NCBI GenBank assembly: GCA_964565775.1
Contig: CAZMGB010000005.1
Coordinates: 1-64,000, forward strand
Direction of reading: 5' to 3'
DNA: 64,000 nucleotides
Source of the DNA: CAZMGB01 sp964565775
GTDB taxonomy: Bacteria; Chloroflexota; Dehalococcoidia; DSTF01; JALHUB01
This document shows, piece by piece, positions 32,443 through 40,691 of this stretch (positions within the stretch are counted from its first letter, which is position 1; every line of letters begins with the position of its first letter). The notes beneath the pieces are model-generated. The model was not told where the DNA came from, did no database searches, and saw only the letters and a list, made by a program, of their open reading frames with translations. A program made the translations under genes and the position numbers.

Positions 32443-34389
32443 ATGGTAGATCCTTCCGCAGGCTCAGGACGAAGCCTGACCCTCAAGATCATCGAAGAGC
32501 ATCTCGTATCCGGCGAACCTAAGGCGGGCAACGAGATCGCCCTCCGCATCGACCAGACCCTCACCCAGGACGCTACCGGCACCATGGCCTACCTCCAGTT
32601 CGAGGCTATGGGCATCCCCAAGGTGCGCACTAAGCTCTCGGTCAGCTACGTCGACCACAACATGCTCCAGGCGGGCTTCGAGAACGCCGACGACCACCGC
32701 TTCCTCCAGAGCATCGCCGCCAAGTACGGCATCTACTTCTCACGGCCGGGCAACGGCATCTGCCACCAGGTGCACCTGGAGCGGTTCAGCGCCCCCGGCG
32801 ACACGCTGCTCGGCTCCGACAGCCACACACCTACCTCCGGCGGCGCCGGCATGCTGGCGATGGGCGCCGGCGGGCTCGATGTCGCCGTGGCGATGGGCGG
32901 CGGCCCCTTCTACGTCGTCATGCCCAAGGTCGTGGGCGTGCTGCTCAGCGGCCAGCTTCAGCCGTGGGTCTCCGGCAAGGACATCATCCTCGAGCTCCTG
33001 CGCCGCCTGACCGTCAAGGGCGGCGTCGGCCGCATAGTCGAGTACGGCGGCGAGGGTGTCGCCTCCCTCACCGTACCCGAGCGGGCGACGATCACGAACA
33101 TGGGCGCCGAGCTGGGGGCGACTACTTCCATCTTCCCCAGCGACGAGAGGACCCGCGAGTACCTGCGCGCTCAGAAACGAGAGGACGTGTGGCGTCCCCT
33201 GGCGGCGGACGCCGACGCCGCGTACGACGAGGTGGTGAAGATCGACCTCGACGCTCTCGAGCCGATGATCGCCCAGCCCCAGAGCCCCGACAACGTCGTC
33301 CCCGTGCGAGAAGTGGCAGGAACGAAGGTGGACCAGGTCTGCATAGGTAGCTGCACCAACTCATCCTACCGAGACCTGAAGACGGTCGCCGACGTCCTCA
33401 AGGGCAAGACGGTACACCCGGGGCTCAGCGCTACGGTGACGCCGGGCTCGCGGCAGGTGTTCAACATGATCGCCCGCGACGGCGCCCTTGCCGACCTCAT
33501 CGAGTCGGGCTTCCGCATCCTGGAGTCGGCCTGCGGGCCCTGCATCGGCATGGGACAGGCACCACCGACGGGGGGCGTATCGGTCCGCACCTTCAACCGC
33601 AACTTCGCCGGGCGCAGCGGCACGGCCAACGACCGCGTCTACCTGTGCAGTCCCGAGGTGGCGGCAGCGACCGCCCTCAAGGGCGTCATCACCGACCCGC
33701 GCGACCTCGGCGAGCCGCCGCAGGTGCCCCTGCCCGCCGAGTTCCACATCGACGATGACATGATCGTGCCCCCCTCAGACCGGCCGAAGGAGGTAGAGAT
33801 CGTGCGGGGCCCCAACATCCAGCCGCTGCCGCTCGCCCAGCCCCTGCCCGACGCAATCCGGACGCCGGTGCTGCTGAAGGTGGGCGACAACATCACCACC
33901 GACCACATCATGCCCGCGGGGGCGCGTATCCTGCCCCTCAGGTCCAACATCCCCGCCATCTCCGAGTTCGTGTTCGAGAGGGTGGACTCCAGCTTCCCGC
34001 AGCGGGCCAAGGACGCGGGAAGCAGCATGGTCGTCGGCGGCGGCAACTACGGGCAGGGCTCCAGCCGGGAGCACGCCGCCCTGGCGCCGATGTACCTGGG
34101 GCTGCGCGCCGTTCTCGCGAAGTCCTTCGCCCGCATTCACTGGACCAACCTGGTGAACTTCGGCATCCTGCCCCTCACCTTTACCGACGAGGCCGACTAT
34201 GACAAGATTGAGCAGGGTGACGAGCTGGAGATAGTCGACGTGCCGGAGGCGCTCCGCAAGGGCAATACGCTCACCGTCCGCAACCTGACGCGCGGTGGTG
34301 AGTTCACGGCCCAGCACAGCCTGTCGCCGCGCCAGGTGGAGATGATCCTGGCGGGCGGCCTCCTGAACTACGTAAAGAAGTCGGGGTGA
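32443..34389 (+). CDS. acn: Aconitate hydratase
   Basis: A 648-residue [4Fe-4S] enzyme that interconverts citrate and isocitrate. The large-domain motifs GSDSHTPTSGGAGMLAMGAGG, IGSCTNSSYRDL and ESACGPCIGMG supply the three cluster Cys residues; the swivel domain has DNITTDHIMPAG and GGGNYGQGSSREHAALAP. It is the shorter aconitase type of about 650 residues common in Chloroflexota and Firmicutes, not the 900-residue AcnA. ATG 32443 follows AAGGAGG at six bases. The first residues (DPSAGSGRSLTLK) are encoded by a sequence that resembles the leader repeats. It heads a rightward operon with the lipoprotein and icd genes. Confidence 0.95.
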   Translation: MVDPSAGSGRSLTLKIIEEHLVSGEPKAGNEIALRIDQTLTQDATGTMAYLQFEAMGIPKVRTKLSVSYVDHNMLQAGFENADDHRFLQSIAAKYGIYFSRPGNGICHQVHLERFSAPGDTLLGSDSHTPTSGGAGMLAMGAGGLDVAVAMGGGPFYVVMPKVVGVLLSGQLQPWVSGKDIILELLRRLTVKGGVGRIVEYGGEGVASLTVPERATITNMGAELGATTSIFPSDERTREYLRAQKREDVWRPLAADADAAYDEVVKIDLDALEPMIAQPQSPDNVVPVREVAGTKVDQVCIGSCTNSSYRDLKTVADVLKGKTVHPGLSATVTPGSRQVFNMIARDGALADLIESGFRILESACGPCIGMGQAPPTGGVSVRTFNRNFAGRSGTANDRVYLCSPEVAAATALKGVITDPRDLGEPPQVPLPAEFHIDDDMIVPPSDRPKEVEIVRGPNIQPLPLAQPLPDAIRTPVLLKVGDNITTDHIMPAGARILPLRSNIPAISEFVFERVDSSFPQRAKDAGSSMVVGGGNYGQGSSREHAALAPMYLGLRAVLAKSFARIHWTNLVNFGILPLTFTDEADYDKIEQGDELEIVDVPEALRKGNTLTVRNLTRGGEFTAQHSLSPRQVEMILAGGLLNYVKKSG

Positions 34390-34396
34390 CAGCGTT

Positions 34397-34924
34397 CTGA
34401 AGGGGCGTAGGGTCGCGCTGCTTGCGGCACTCAGCGTGCTCCCGGCAGTCCTGGCGGCTGCGTGCGGAGGCGGAGGCAAGTTCACCATGTCGATTGATTC
34501 TCCCTCCCCCGGCGGTGTCCTCACCAGCTCGCCCTTCGTCGTGCAGGGCATGGCCTCAGACGTGCCGAAGGAAGGGAAAGTGTGGCTGGTGGTGGGAGGG
34601 GTTGAGGACGGACAGTACTTTGGCGTCAACTCGGTGCACATCGATCCCGCCCTTCGCGGCGATGATGGCATCGCCTGGCAGACCCAGTTCTACTACTCGA
34701 TATGCAGCCCTAACTTCAAGCCCGGCAAGCGCAACGTGCTCCTGGTCGAGACGGACCTGGACCTCCTCAACGAGATCGCACAGGCGCTCGCCAACCAGGA
34801 GCCGATGACCAAGGAGCGCCTGGCGGATCACGTGCTCGCATCGGTGATGGTGGACATCCAGCCAGACCCAGCGGAGTGCGGGGGACAAGGTGGGACTTCG
34901 CAGTCGGAGACGGGAAAACCATGA
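34397..34924 (+). CDS. Small lipoprotein inside the TCA operon, probable CTG start
   Basis: A predicted lipoprotein of about 175 residues. From CTG 34397 the frame reads (M)KGRRVALLAALSVLPAVLAAACGGGG, an ideal lipoprotein signal with a basic n-region and lipobox. No ATG, GTG or TTG lies upstream in frame; the first such codon is GTG 34436, which would lose the n-region and most of the signal. GGGGTGA lies about seven bases before the CTG. The mature part (MSIDSPSPGGVLTSSPFVVQGMA...GKVWLVVGG) looks like a Gmad2/Ig-like immunoglobulin domain that ends in KRNVLLVETDLD. It stops at TGA overlapping ATG 34921 of icd. Its function is unknown. Confidence 0.7.
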   Translation: MKGRRVALLAALSVLPAVLAAACGGGGKFTMSIDSPSPGGVLTSSPFVVQGMASDVPKEGKVWLVVGGVEDGQYFGVNSVHIDPALRGDDGIAWQTQFYYSICSPNFKPGKRNVLLVETDLDLLNEIAQALANQEPMTKERLADHVLASVMVDIQPDPAECGGQGGTSQSETGKP

Positions 34925-36150
34925 TCGGAGCGAGGAGTATGGACAAACAGGCCATCGAGAAAGCAACGGAGCACTTCGCCGGGCTCGCTAAGGAACAGCT
35001 CGAGCGCGTCGAGCGGATGAAGAAGGGCGACGACTGGGTCGACTACGACGCGGTGAAGCCGATCATCATCGGCATCTGTGGGGGCGACGGCATCGGTCCC
35101 TACATCTCGCGCGAGACTCAGAGAATCCTGGAGTTCCTGCTGAAGCCGGAGCTCGAATCAGGCAAGGTAGCCTTCAAGATCATCGAGGGGCTGACCATCG
35201 AGAATCGCGCCGCCGTTGGCAAGGCCATCCCCGACGATGTCCTAGAAGAGCTGAAGCAGTGTCACGTTATCCTCAAGGCGCCGACGACGACGCCCCGAAA
35301 GGGCGACCCCTGGCCCAACATCGAAAGCGCCAACGTCGCCATGCGCCGCGCCCTCGACCTGTTCGCCAACGTCAGGCCGGTGCGGGTCCCGTCGGAGGGC
35401 ATCGACTGGATCTTCTTCCGCGAGAACACAGAGGGCGCCTACATCCTGGGCAGCAGCGGGGTCAACGTTACGGATGACGTGGCGTTCGACTTCACGGTCA
35501 CTACGAAGCAGGGCGCCGACCGCATCATCCGTCTCGCGTTCGACCACGCGAAGCGCACAGGCATCAACAAGGTGACGGTGGTCACCAAGGCGAACGTAAT
35601 CAAGACCTCTGACGGCAAGTTCCTCGACGTGGCACGCGAGATCGCGAAGGAGTATCCCGAGGTCAGTTGGGACGACTGGTACATCGACATCATGACGGCG
35701 AAGCTCGTCGACCCCAAGCGAAGGACGGAGTTCCGCGTCATGGTGTTGCCGAATCTCTACGGTGATATCCTCACCGACGAGGCGGCGGAGTTCCAGGGCG
35801 GCGTCGGCACGGCCGGCAGCGCCAACATCGGCAAGCGCTACGCCATGTTCGAGGCGATCCACGGTAGCGCGCCTCGCATGGTGAAGGAGGGCCGCGCCGA
35901 CTACGCTGACCCCAGCAGCCTCATCCGCGCCGCTGCCATGCTCCTGACCCACATCGGCTTCGGCGATCGCGGCAAGAAGCTGGAGATGGCTCTGGACGTC
36001 TGCGGCAACTACGAGAAGAAGCTGGTGGTGACCGGCCGGCCCACAGGCGCCAAGGGCTCGGACTTCGCGAACTACATAATGGAGACGCTCCAGGACCCGG
36101 GGCTGGAGAAGAAGTGGCAGAGCTTCCAGGCAGCGCCGGCGACGGCCTGA
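34921..36150 (+). CDS. icd: Isocitrate dehydrogenase
   Basis: A 409-residue isocitrate/isopropylmalate dehydrogenase-family enzyme giving 2-oxoglutarate. GGDGIGPYISRETQRIL, KAPTTTPRKGDPW, the substrate-phosphate loop FFRENTEGAYILGSSG, VTKANVIKTSDG, the metal site NLYGDILTDEAAEFQGG and AIHGSAPRMV are all present. Gene context with aconitase and malate dehydrogenase supports the isocitrate substrate; NAD versus NADP cannot be read with certainty. ATG 34921 overlaps the lipoprotein stop (ATGA); ATG 34939 is a possible alternative. Confidence 0.93.
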   Translation: MIGARSMDKQAIEKATEHFAGLAKEQLERVERMKKGDDWVDYDAVKPIIIGICGGDGIGPYISRETQRILEFLLKPELESGKVAFKIIEGLTIENRAAVGKAIPDDVLEELKQCHVILKAPTTTPRKGDPWPNIESANVAMRRALDLFANVRPVRVPSEGIDWIFFRENTEGAYILGSSGVNVTDDVAFDFTVTTKQGADRIIRLAFDHAKRTGINKVTVVTKANVIKTSDGKFLDVAREIAKEYPEVSWDDWYIDIMTAKLVDPKRRTEFRVMVLPNLYGDILTDEAAEFQGGVGTAGSANIGKRYAMFEAIHGSAPRMVKEGRADYADPSSLIRAAAMLLTHIGFGDRGKKLEMALDVCGNYEKKLVVTGRPTGAKGSDFANYIMETLQDPGLEKKWQSFQAAPATA

Positions 36151-36382
36151 CCCGGGTGAAGCATACGTCTACTGTGTCCTCGGGGTAGTGATGCCCCGCA
36201 GCCTCGACGCATGGGAGGCGGCCCGGCGTACGAAGCGGGCGATTTCCGGAGGTGATTCGCCATAGAGCATCCGTTTCCTGCGACATGGAGGGCGATGGCG
36301 CCGCCCGCGCCCGCAACGCGCCGTCGACAGGACGAGGGAGACGGTGGTCCGCACGTAGCGTACTTGAAGGAGGAATAGGGAA

Positions 36383-37312
36383 ATGCCTCGAAGCAAGGTA
36401 ACGATTGTGGGTGCCGGACAGACCGGCGGCACCATGGCCCACGACCTGGCCCGCAAGGGCTACGCTGACATCGTCCTCACCGACGTAATCGAGGGGATGC
36501 CTCAGGGCAAGGCGCTCGACCTCACGCAATCGGCGCCGGTCCTTGGGTTCGACTCCAAGATCACGGGCACCAACGGCTGGGAGGAGACCGCCAACTCTGA
36601 CATCGTGATCATCACCTCGGGCAAGCCCAGGGGCCCGGGCATGAGCCGCGACGACCTCGTGACCGCCAACACCGAGATCGTCAAGAACGTCACGGAGCAG
36701 GCGGTGAAGCACTCACCCAACTGCATCATCCTCATGTTCGCCAACCCCCTTGACGTCATGTGCTACGTGGCCTTGAAGGTGAGCGGATTCCCTCGGGAGC
36801 GGGTCTTCGGCCAGTCCGGCATGCTGGACGCCTCCCGCTTCCGCGCCTTCGTCGCCATGGAGCTGAACGTGTCAGTCGAGGAGGTGCAGGCCTACGTGCT
36901 CGGCGGCCACGGGGACAGCATGGTGCCCCTCGTCCGCTACACCACGGTGGCCGGTATCCCGATAAGCGACTTGATGCCGAAGGAGCGCGTCGACGCCATC
37001 GTTACGCGCACGCGCAAGGGCGGCGGCGAGATCGTCAGCCTGCTCAAGACGGGCAGCGCCTTCTACGCTCCCTCTGCCGGCACGATCGACATGGTGGACT
37101 CGGTGCTGTTGGACCGCAAGCGCATACTGCCCTGCGCCGCCTACCTCCAGGGTGAGTACGGCGTCGAGGACGTGTACATGGGTGTGCCGGTGAAGCTCGG
37201 CGCCAAGGGTGTGGAGCAGATCGTCGAGATCAAGCTGACGTCTGAGGAGAAGGAGGAGTTCGACAAGTCAGTGGAGGCCGTCCGCGAGGTCATCAAGATC
37301 ACGGGCATGTAG
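36383..37312 (+). CDS. mdh: Malate dehydrogenase
   Basis: A 309-residue NAD-dependent enzyme of the LDH-like MDH group. The NAD loop is VGAGQTGGTMAHDLARKG with the acidic DVIEGMPQGKALDL that prefers NAD. GKPRGPGMSRDDL carries the Arg pair around the substrate, followed by ANPLDVMCYVALK, QSGMLDASRFRAF and the catalytic His in VLGGHGDSMVPL. GAAGGAGGAATAGGGA precedes ATG 36383. The 232 bases after icd contain nothing I recognise, so it may have its own promoter or be read through. The fumarase genes follow. Confidence 0.95.
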   Translation: MPRSKVTIVGAGQTGGTMAHDLARKGYADIVLTDVIEGMPQGKALDLTQSAPVLGFDSKITGTNGWEETANSDIVIITSGKPRGPGMSRDDLVTANTEIVKNVTEQAVKHSPNCIILMFANPLDVMCYVALKVSGFPRERVFGQSGMLDASRFRAFVAMELNVSVEEVQAYVLGGHGDSMVPLVRYTTVAGIPISDLMPKERVDAIVTRTRKGGGEIVSLLKTGSAFYAPSAGTIDMVDSVLLDRKRILPCAAYLQGEYGVEDVYMGVPVKLGAKGVEQIVEIKLTSEEKEEFDKSVEAVREVIKITGM

Positions 37313-37416
37313 CGTCGTCGCTCCAGCGAGCGACCGCGATGCAAGAGGGCCGGCGGGTACGCCCGTTCGATCCGTTCACAGCACCTCTGCCGACCCCTAG
37401 AACAGGATAGCAGTCT

Positions 37417-38262
37417 ATGCGAGACATCCAAGCCGGTCAGATAACGGATACCATAGCCCGCCTCTGCCAGGAGGCCACCCACCTCTTGCCCGAGGACGTG
37501 GTGACCAGCCTGAAGCGGGCCCGCGATAGTGAGGAGTCGCCGCTGGCCAAGCAAGTGTTGGCGGAGATTCTGGACAACGCCGACCTGGCCAAGCGGGAAA
37601 TGCTGCCCCTCTGCCAGGACACCGGCACCGCCGTCGTGTTCGCTGAAGTGGGGCAAGACGCACACATCGTGGGCGGCGCGCTCCGCGATGCCATAAACGC
37701 GGGCGTGGCCAAGGGCTACACGGAGGGCTACCTGCGCAAGTCGATCGCCGCCAAGCCCTTCACTGCCCGCACCAACACCCAGGACAACACTCCCGCCGTC
37801 ATCCACACTGAGATCGTCCCCGGCGACAAGATAAAGCTGACGGTGATGCCGAAAGGCGGCGGCTGCGAGAACATGAGCCGCTTCTCCATGCTGCTGCCCG
37901 GCGCAGGGAAGGAGGGCATCACCAACTTCGTCCTGCGCGCCGTCGAGGAGTCCGGGGGCAACCCCTGCCCGCCCATCATCGTCGGGGTGGGTGTCGGCGG
38001 CACGGCGGAGTACTGTATGACCCTGGCGAAGAAGGCGCTCACCCGCACGGTGGGCGAGCACAACCCGGACCCGGAGACCGCCGAGTTCGAGGAGGAGCTG
38101 CTGAAGAAGGTGAACGCGCTGGGCCTGGGGCCGCAGGCTGTCGGCGGACGCAACACCGCCCTGGCGGTCCACATGGAGACGTACCCCACCCACATCACGG
38201 CCCTGGCCGTCGCGGTCAACATCCAGTGCCACAGCGCTCGCCTCAAGTCGGCAGTGCTGTAG
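37417..38262 (+). CDS. Class I fumarate hydratase, alpha subunit
   Basis: A 281-residue catalytic half of a two-subunit, [4Fe-4S] class I hydro-lyase (fumarase or L-tartrate dehydratase). PLCQDTGTAVVF, GGGCENMSRFSML and GVGVGGTAEYCMTLAKKAL carry the Cys ligands. Context between malate dehydrogenase and succinate dehydrogenase makes fumarase the likely activity. ATG 37417 lies 104 bases after mdh. The beta subunit begins 16 bases downstream, so both are made together. This oxygen-sensitive type replaces the stable class II FumC. Confidence 0.92.
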   Translation: MRDIQAGQITDTIARLCQEATHLLPEDVVTSLKRARDSEESPLAKQVLAEILDNADLAKREMLPLCQDTGTAVVFAEVGQDAHIVGGALRDAINAGVAKGYTEGYLRKSIAAKPFTARTNTQDNTPAVIHTEIVPGDKIKLTVMPKGGGCENMSRFSMLLPGAGKEGITNFVLRAVEESGGNPCPPIIVGVGVGGTAEYCMTLAKKALTRTVGEHNPDPETAEFEEELLKKVNALGLGPQAVGGRNTALAVHMETYPTHITALAVAVNIQCHSARLKSAVL

Positions 38263-38278
38263 AGGAGAGGAGAACAAC

Positions 38279-38902
38279 GTGGCTGAGTCCATCAAGATCC
38301 AGCTTCCACTCAAGGACGCCGACCTGGAGCGGCTACACGCCGGCGACCACGTGCTCCTCTCGGGTGTGATCTACACGGCGCGCGACGCCGCCCACCGGCG
38401 CCTGATCGCCGCCCTGGAGAAGGGCGAGTCCCTGCCCATCGACGTTCAAGGCCAGGTCATCTACTACGTGGGCCCGACGCCGGCCCGGCCGGGCCGGGTC
38501 ATCGGCTCGGCGGGCCCCACTACCTCCATGCGCCTGGACTCCTACACGCCGGCGCTGCTGGAGGCGGGCCTGAAGGGGATCATCGGCAAGGGCGGCCGCG
38601 GCGTCGCGGTGCGCGAGGAGCTGAAGAAGCACAAGGCGGTCTACTTCCTGGCCGTGGGGGGCACGGGCGCCCTCCTGTCGCAGCGCATCAAGAAGGTCGA
38701 CATCGTCGCCTACGAGGACCTGGGGACGGAGGCGATCCGCCGCATGGAGGTGGAGGACTTCCCCGCCATCGTGGTCAATGACATCGAAGGCAACGACCTG
38801 CTCGATCAGGGGAAGGCCCAGTACCAGGACCGGAAGACGCTGGGCAGCTACGAGCCGGTCGGCGCGGTGAAGAGCGGCAGTCCGGACGGCGGCGGCCCCT
38901 AG
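38279..38902 (+). CDS. Class I fumarate hydratase, beta subunit
   Basis: A 207-residue partner of the alpha subunit. IKIQLPLKDADLERLHAGDHVLLSGVIYTARDAAHRRL is the usual start, followed by IYYVGPTPARPGRVIGSAGPTTSMRLDSYTP and GKGGRGVAVREELKKHKAVY. The acidic E in LGTEAIRRMEVEDFPAIV is conserved. GTG 38279 follows AGGAGAGGAG. A 12-bp inverted repeat after the stop ends the TCA run before the converging sdh operon. Confidence 0.92.
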   Translation: MAESIKIQLPLKDADLERLHAGDHVLLSGVIYTARDAAHRRLIAALEKGESLPIDVQGQVIYYVGPTPARPGRVIGSAGPTTSMRLDSYTPALLEAGLKGIIGKGGRGVAVREELKKHKAVYFLAVGGTGALLSQRIKKVDIVAYEDLGTEAIRRMEVEDFPAIVVNDIEGNDLLDQGKAQYQDRKTLGSYEPVGAVKSGSPDGGGP

Positions 38903-38923
38903 CACCACCCCTGCACAACTCGG

Positions 38924-38972
38924 AAGGCCAGGCTTCGTCGTGAACTCAGCCGAACGGCTCAAGCCTGGCCTT
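38924..38972. terminator. Bidirectional terminator between fumarase and sdh operons
   Basis: AAGGCCAGGCTT (38924-38935) pairs perfectly with AAGCCTGGCCTT (38961-38972); the 25-base loop holds a further AGCCG/CGGCT stem. It lies between convergent operons. Confidence 0.65.
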
Positions 38973-38996
38973 CGCTCTTCCGGGAGGTGGGGCGGC

Positions 38997-39878
38997 TTAT
39001 GTCTTGACGCTCGCGACGATCCCTTCCGTCGAGATGGTATGGCGGTCGAAGCCGAGGTCGGACGGCTCCATGCCGATGGCGAGCCCCACAAGCTGCGGCA
39101 GGTGGAAGACGGGCATACCGATCCTCGTCCCCCGCTGCTCGGCCGCCGGAGGCTGCGTGCCATCGAGGTTCATGTGACAGAGGGGACAGGGCGTCACCAT
39201 TAGCTGCGCCCCCTTCTCCTTCGCCTCCAGCGTGTGGTTGGCCACCATCTCGTTGGAGTTGCGCTCATTGTCGCCGACGATGGGGTAGCCGCAGCACTTC
39301 TTCATGCCGCCGTACTCCACCACCTCACCACCGAGCGCGTCGATGACGTCCTCAAGCGCGTGCGCCCGTGCGGGGTGCTCGTCATAGCCGAGGGCCTCTG
39401 ACGGCCGCACGATGTAGCATCCGTAGAAGGGGGCCACCTGTACGCCCTTGAGCGGCCGCACCACCATGCTCTTCAGCTTGTCGAGCCCCAGGTCCTCCTG
39501 GAGCACCCAGAGGAAGTGCTTGACTTCCGTCGTCCCCTTATACTCGAGGCCGCCCTCCTGAAGCGTCCTGTTGATCTCCGCCAGGTAGTCGGGCTTCTCA
39601 CGGAAGCGCTTGTTGGCCTGGGCGAGGACGCCCTGGCAGGTGCTGCATACGGTCATCAAGGGCAGCCCCTCGATCTCGGCCATCGCGAGGATGCTGGCGT
39701 CCAGCGTATCACCCAGAGCCAGGTCCTTCGACTGGACGATGCCCGATCCGGTGCAGGGGGCCCACTTCAGCTCCTCAAGTTCGATACCGAGCTTCTGACA
39801 CGCGCCCACCGATGAGAGGTACAGCTCCGGCGTACTCTTGCGGGGCACATCGCAGCCGGGGAAGAAAGCATACTTCAT
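38997..39878 (-). CDS. HdrB-like CCG-domain subunit of succinate dehydrogenase (type E-like)
   Basis: A 293-residue protein with two CCG (cysteine-rich) domains: YAFFPGCDVPRKS...STCQG and APFYGCYIVRP...MKKCCGYPIVG...TPCPLCHMNL, the CX(n)CCG..CXXC pattern of HdrB and of SdhE/TfrB C-terminal halves, which hold unusual Fe-S clusters. It is the third gene of sdhA-sdhB and takes the place of the usual haem-binding membrane anchors SdhC/D. Type E succinate:quinone reductases have this make-up. It contains no transmembrane helix, so how it meets quinone is open. ATG 39878, 30 bases after sdhB. Confidence 0.88.
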   Translation of the reverse strand: MKYAFFPGCDVPRKSTPELYLSSVGACQKLGIELEELKWAPCTGSGIVQSKDLALGDTLDASILAMAEIEGLPLMTVCSTCQGVLAQANKRFREKPDYLAEINRTLQEGGLEYKGTTEVKHFLWVLQEDLGLDKLKSMVVRPLKGVQVAPFYGCYIVRPSEALGYDEHPARAHALEDVIDALGGEVVEYGGMKKCCGYPIVGDNERNSNEMVANHTLEAKEKGAQLMVTPCPLCHMNLDGTQPPAAEQRGTRIGMPVFHLPQLVGLAIGMEPSDLGFDRHTISTEGIVASVKT

Positions 39879-39908
39879 CTCAAACCTCGATCCTTTGTCA
39901 GAGCCTGG

Positions 39909-40691
39909 CTACATCTGCGCCAGCCAGCTGTGCTGACGCGTCGTCTCCTCGAACTCGATCGTGTGGCGGGCGCCCAGCGTCTCCACCTGCCCGCCCTCGA
40001 TGGCCTTGCGACGCAGGCTGAGGATGCGCTCCATGGGCGCCACCCCCTTGGGGCAGACCTCGACGCAGAAGTTGCAGCGGGTGCAGTCCCACACGCCGCC
40101 GTACTCGCTGAGCACCTTGAGCCGGTCGCCGCCGGCGCCGTCGCGGGGGTCTCCCACGAAACGGTAGGCCTTGGCGAGTGCGGCCGGGCCCAGGAACTTC
40201 TTGTCGACCTCCAGGACGGTGCAGTCGGAGACGCAGGCACCACACATGATGCAGTTCATCGCGCCGGCCACGTCCAGCATCGCCTCGTTGGGGACGATGA
40301 ACTCGCGCTCGGGCACGGGGCCGCTGGGCTGGAGCCAGGGGGTTATCGCCTGCACCTTGTCCCAGAACGGCTGCATGTCCGTCACCAGGTCCTTGAGGAT
40401 GTCCATGTTGCCCAGAGGCTCTACGACGACCTCGCGACCGTCGGGGGCCAGGTCTCGCACCTTGGTCTTGCAGGCGAGGCGGGCCTGGCCATCGATGCGC
40501 ATGGCGCAGGAGCCGCAGATGGCGCTGCGACAGGAGCAGCGCAGGGCCAGGGAGCCGTCCACCTCCTCCCGAACCTGGATGAGCGAATCGAGGATCGTGG
40601 CGTATTCCGGCACCTCGATCGCGTAGCTCTGGAAGTGGGATTCCCCGGCGGACTCTGGGTTGAAGCGGCGGACCTTGAGCTTCACCTGCAT
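39909..40691 (-). CDS. sdhB: Succinate dehydrogenase/fumarate reductase iron-sulfur subunit
   Basis: A 260-residue electron-transfer subunit. The [2Fe-2S] ligands are in LRCSCRSAICGSCAMRIDG and ACKTKV; the C-terminal ferredoxin domain has NCIMCGACVSDC and CTRCNFCVEVCPKG for the [4Fe-4S] and the second cluster. The second motif reads CxxCxxCxxxCPKG, full cysteine, where classical SdhB often has a [3Fe-4S] site. ATG 40691 overlaps the sdhA stop by one base (TGATG), so translation is coupled. Electrons should pass from SdhA to the CCG subunit. Confidence 0.93.
   Translation of the reverse strand: MQVKLKVRRFNPESAGESHFQSYAIEVPEYATILDSLIQVREEVDGSLALRCSCRSAICGSCAMRIDGQARLACKTKVRDLAPDGREVVVEPLGNMDILKDLVTDMQPFWDKVQAITPWLQPSGPVPEREFIVPNEAMLDVAGAMNCIMCGACVSDCTVLEVDKKFLGPAALAKAYRFVGDPRDGAGGDRLKVLSEYGGVWDCTRCNFCVEVCPKGVAPMERILSLRRKAIEGGQVETLGARHTIEFEETTRQHSWLAQM

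Noticed and set aside
31920..32522. A 200-codon plus-strand frame upstream of aconitase
   Set aside because: It crosses the AT-rich promoter region and the structured leader and has no recognisable protein features or ribosome site.
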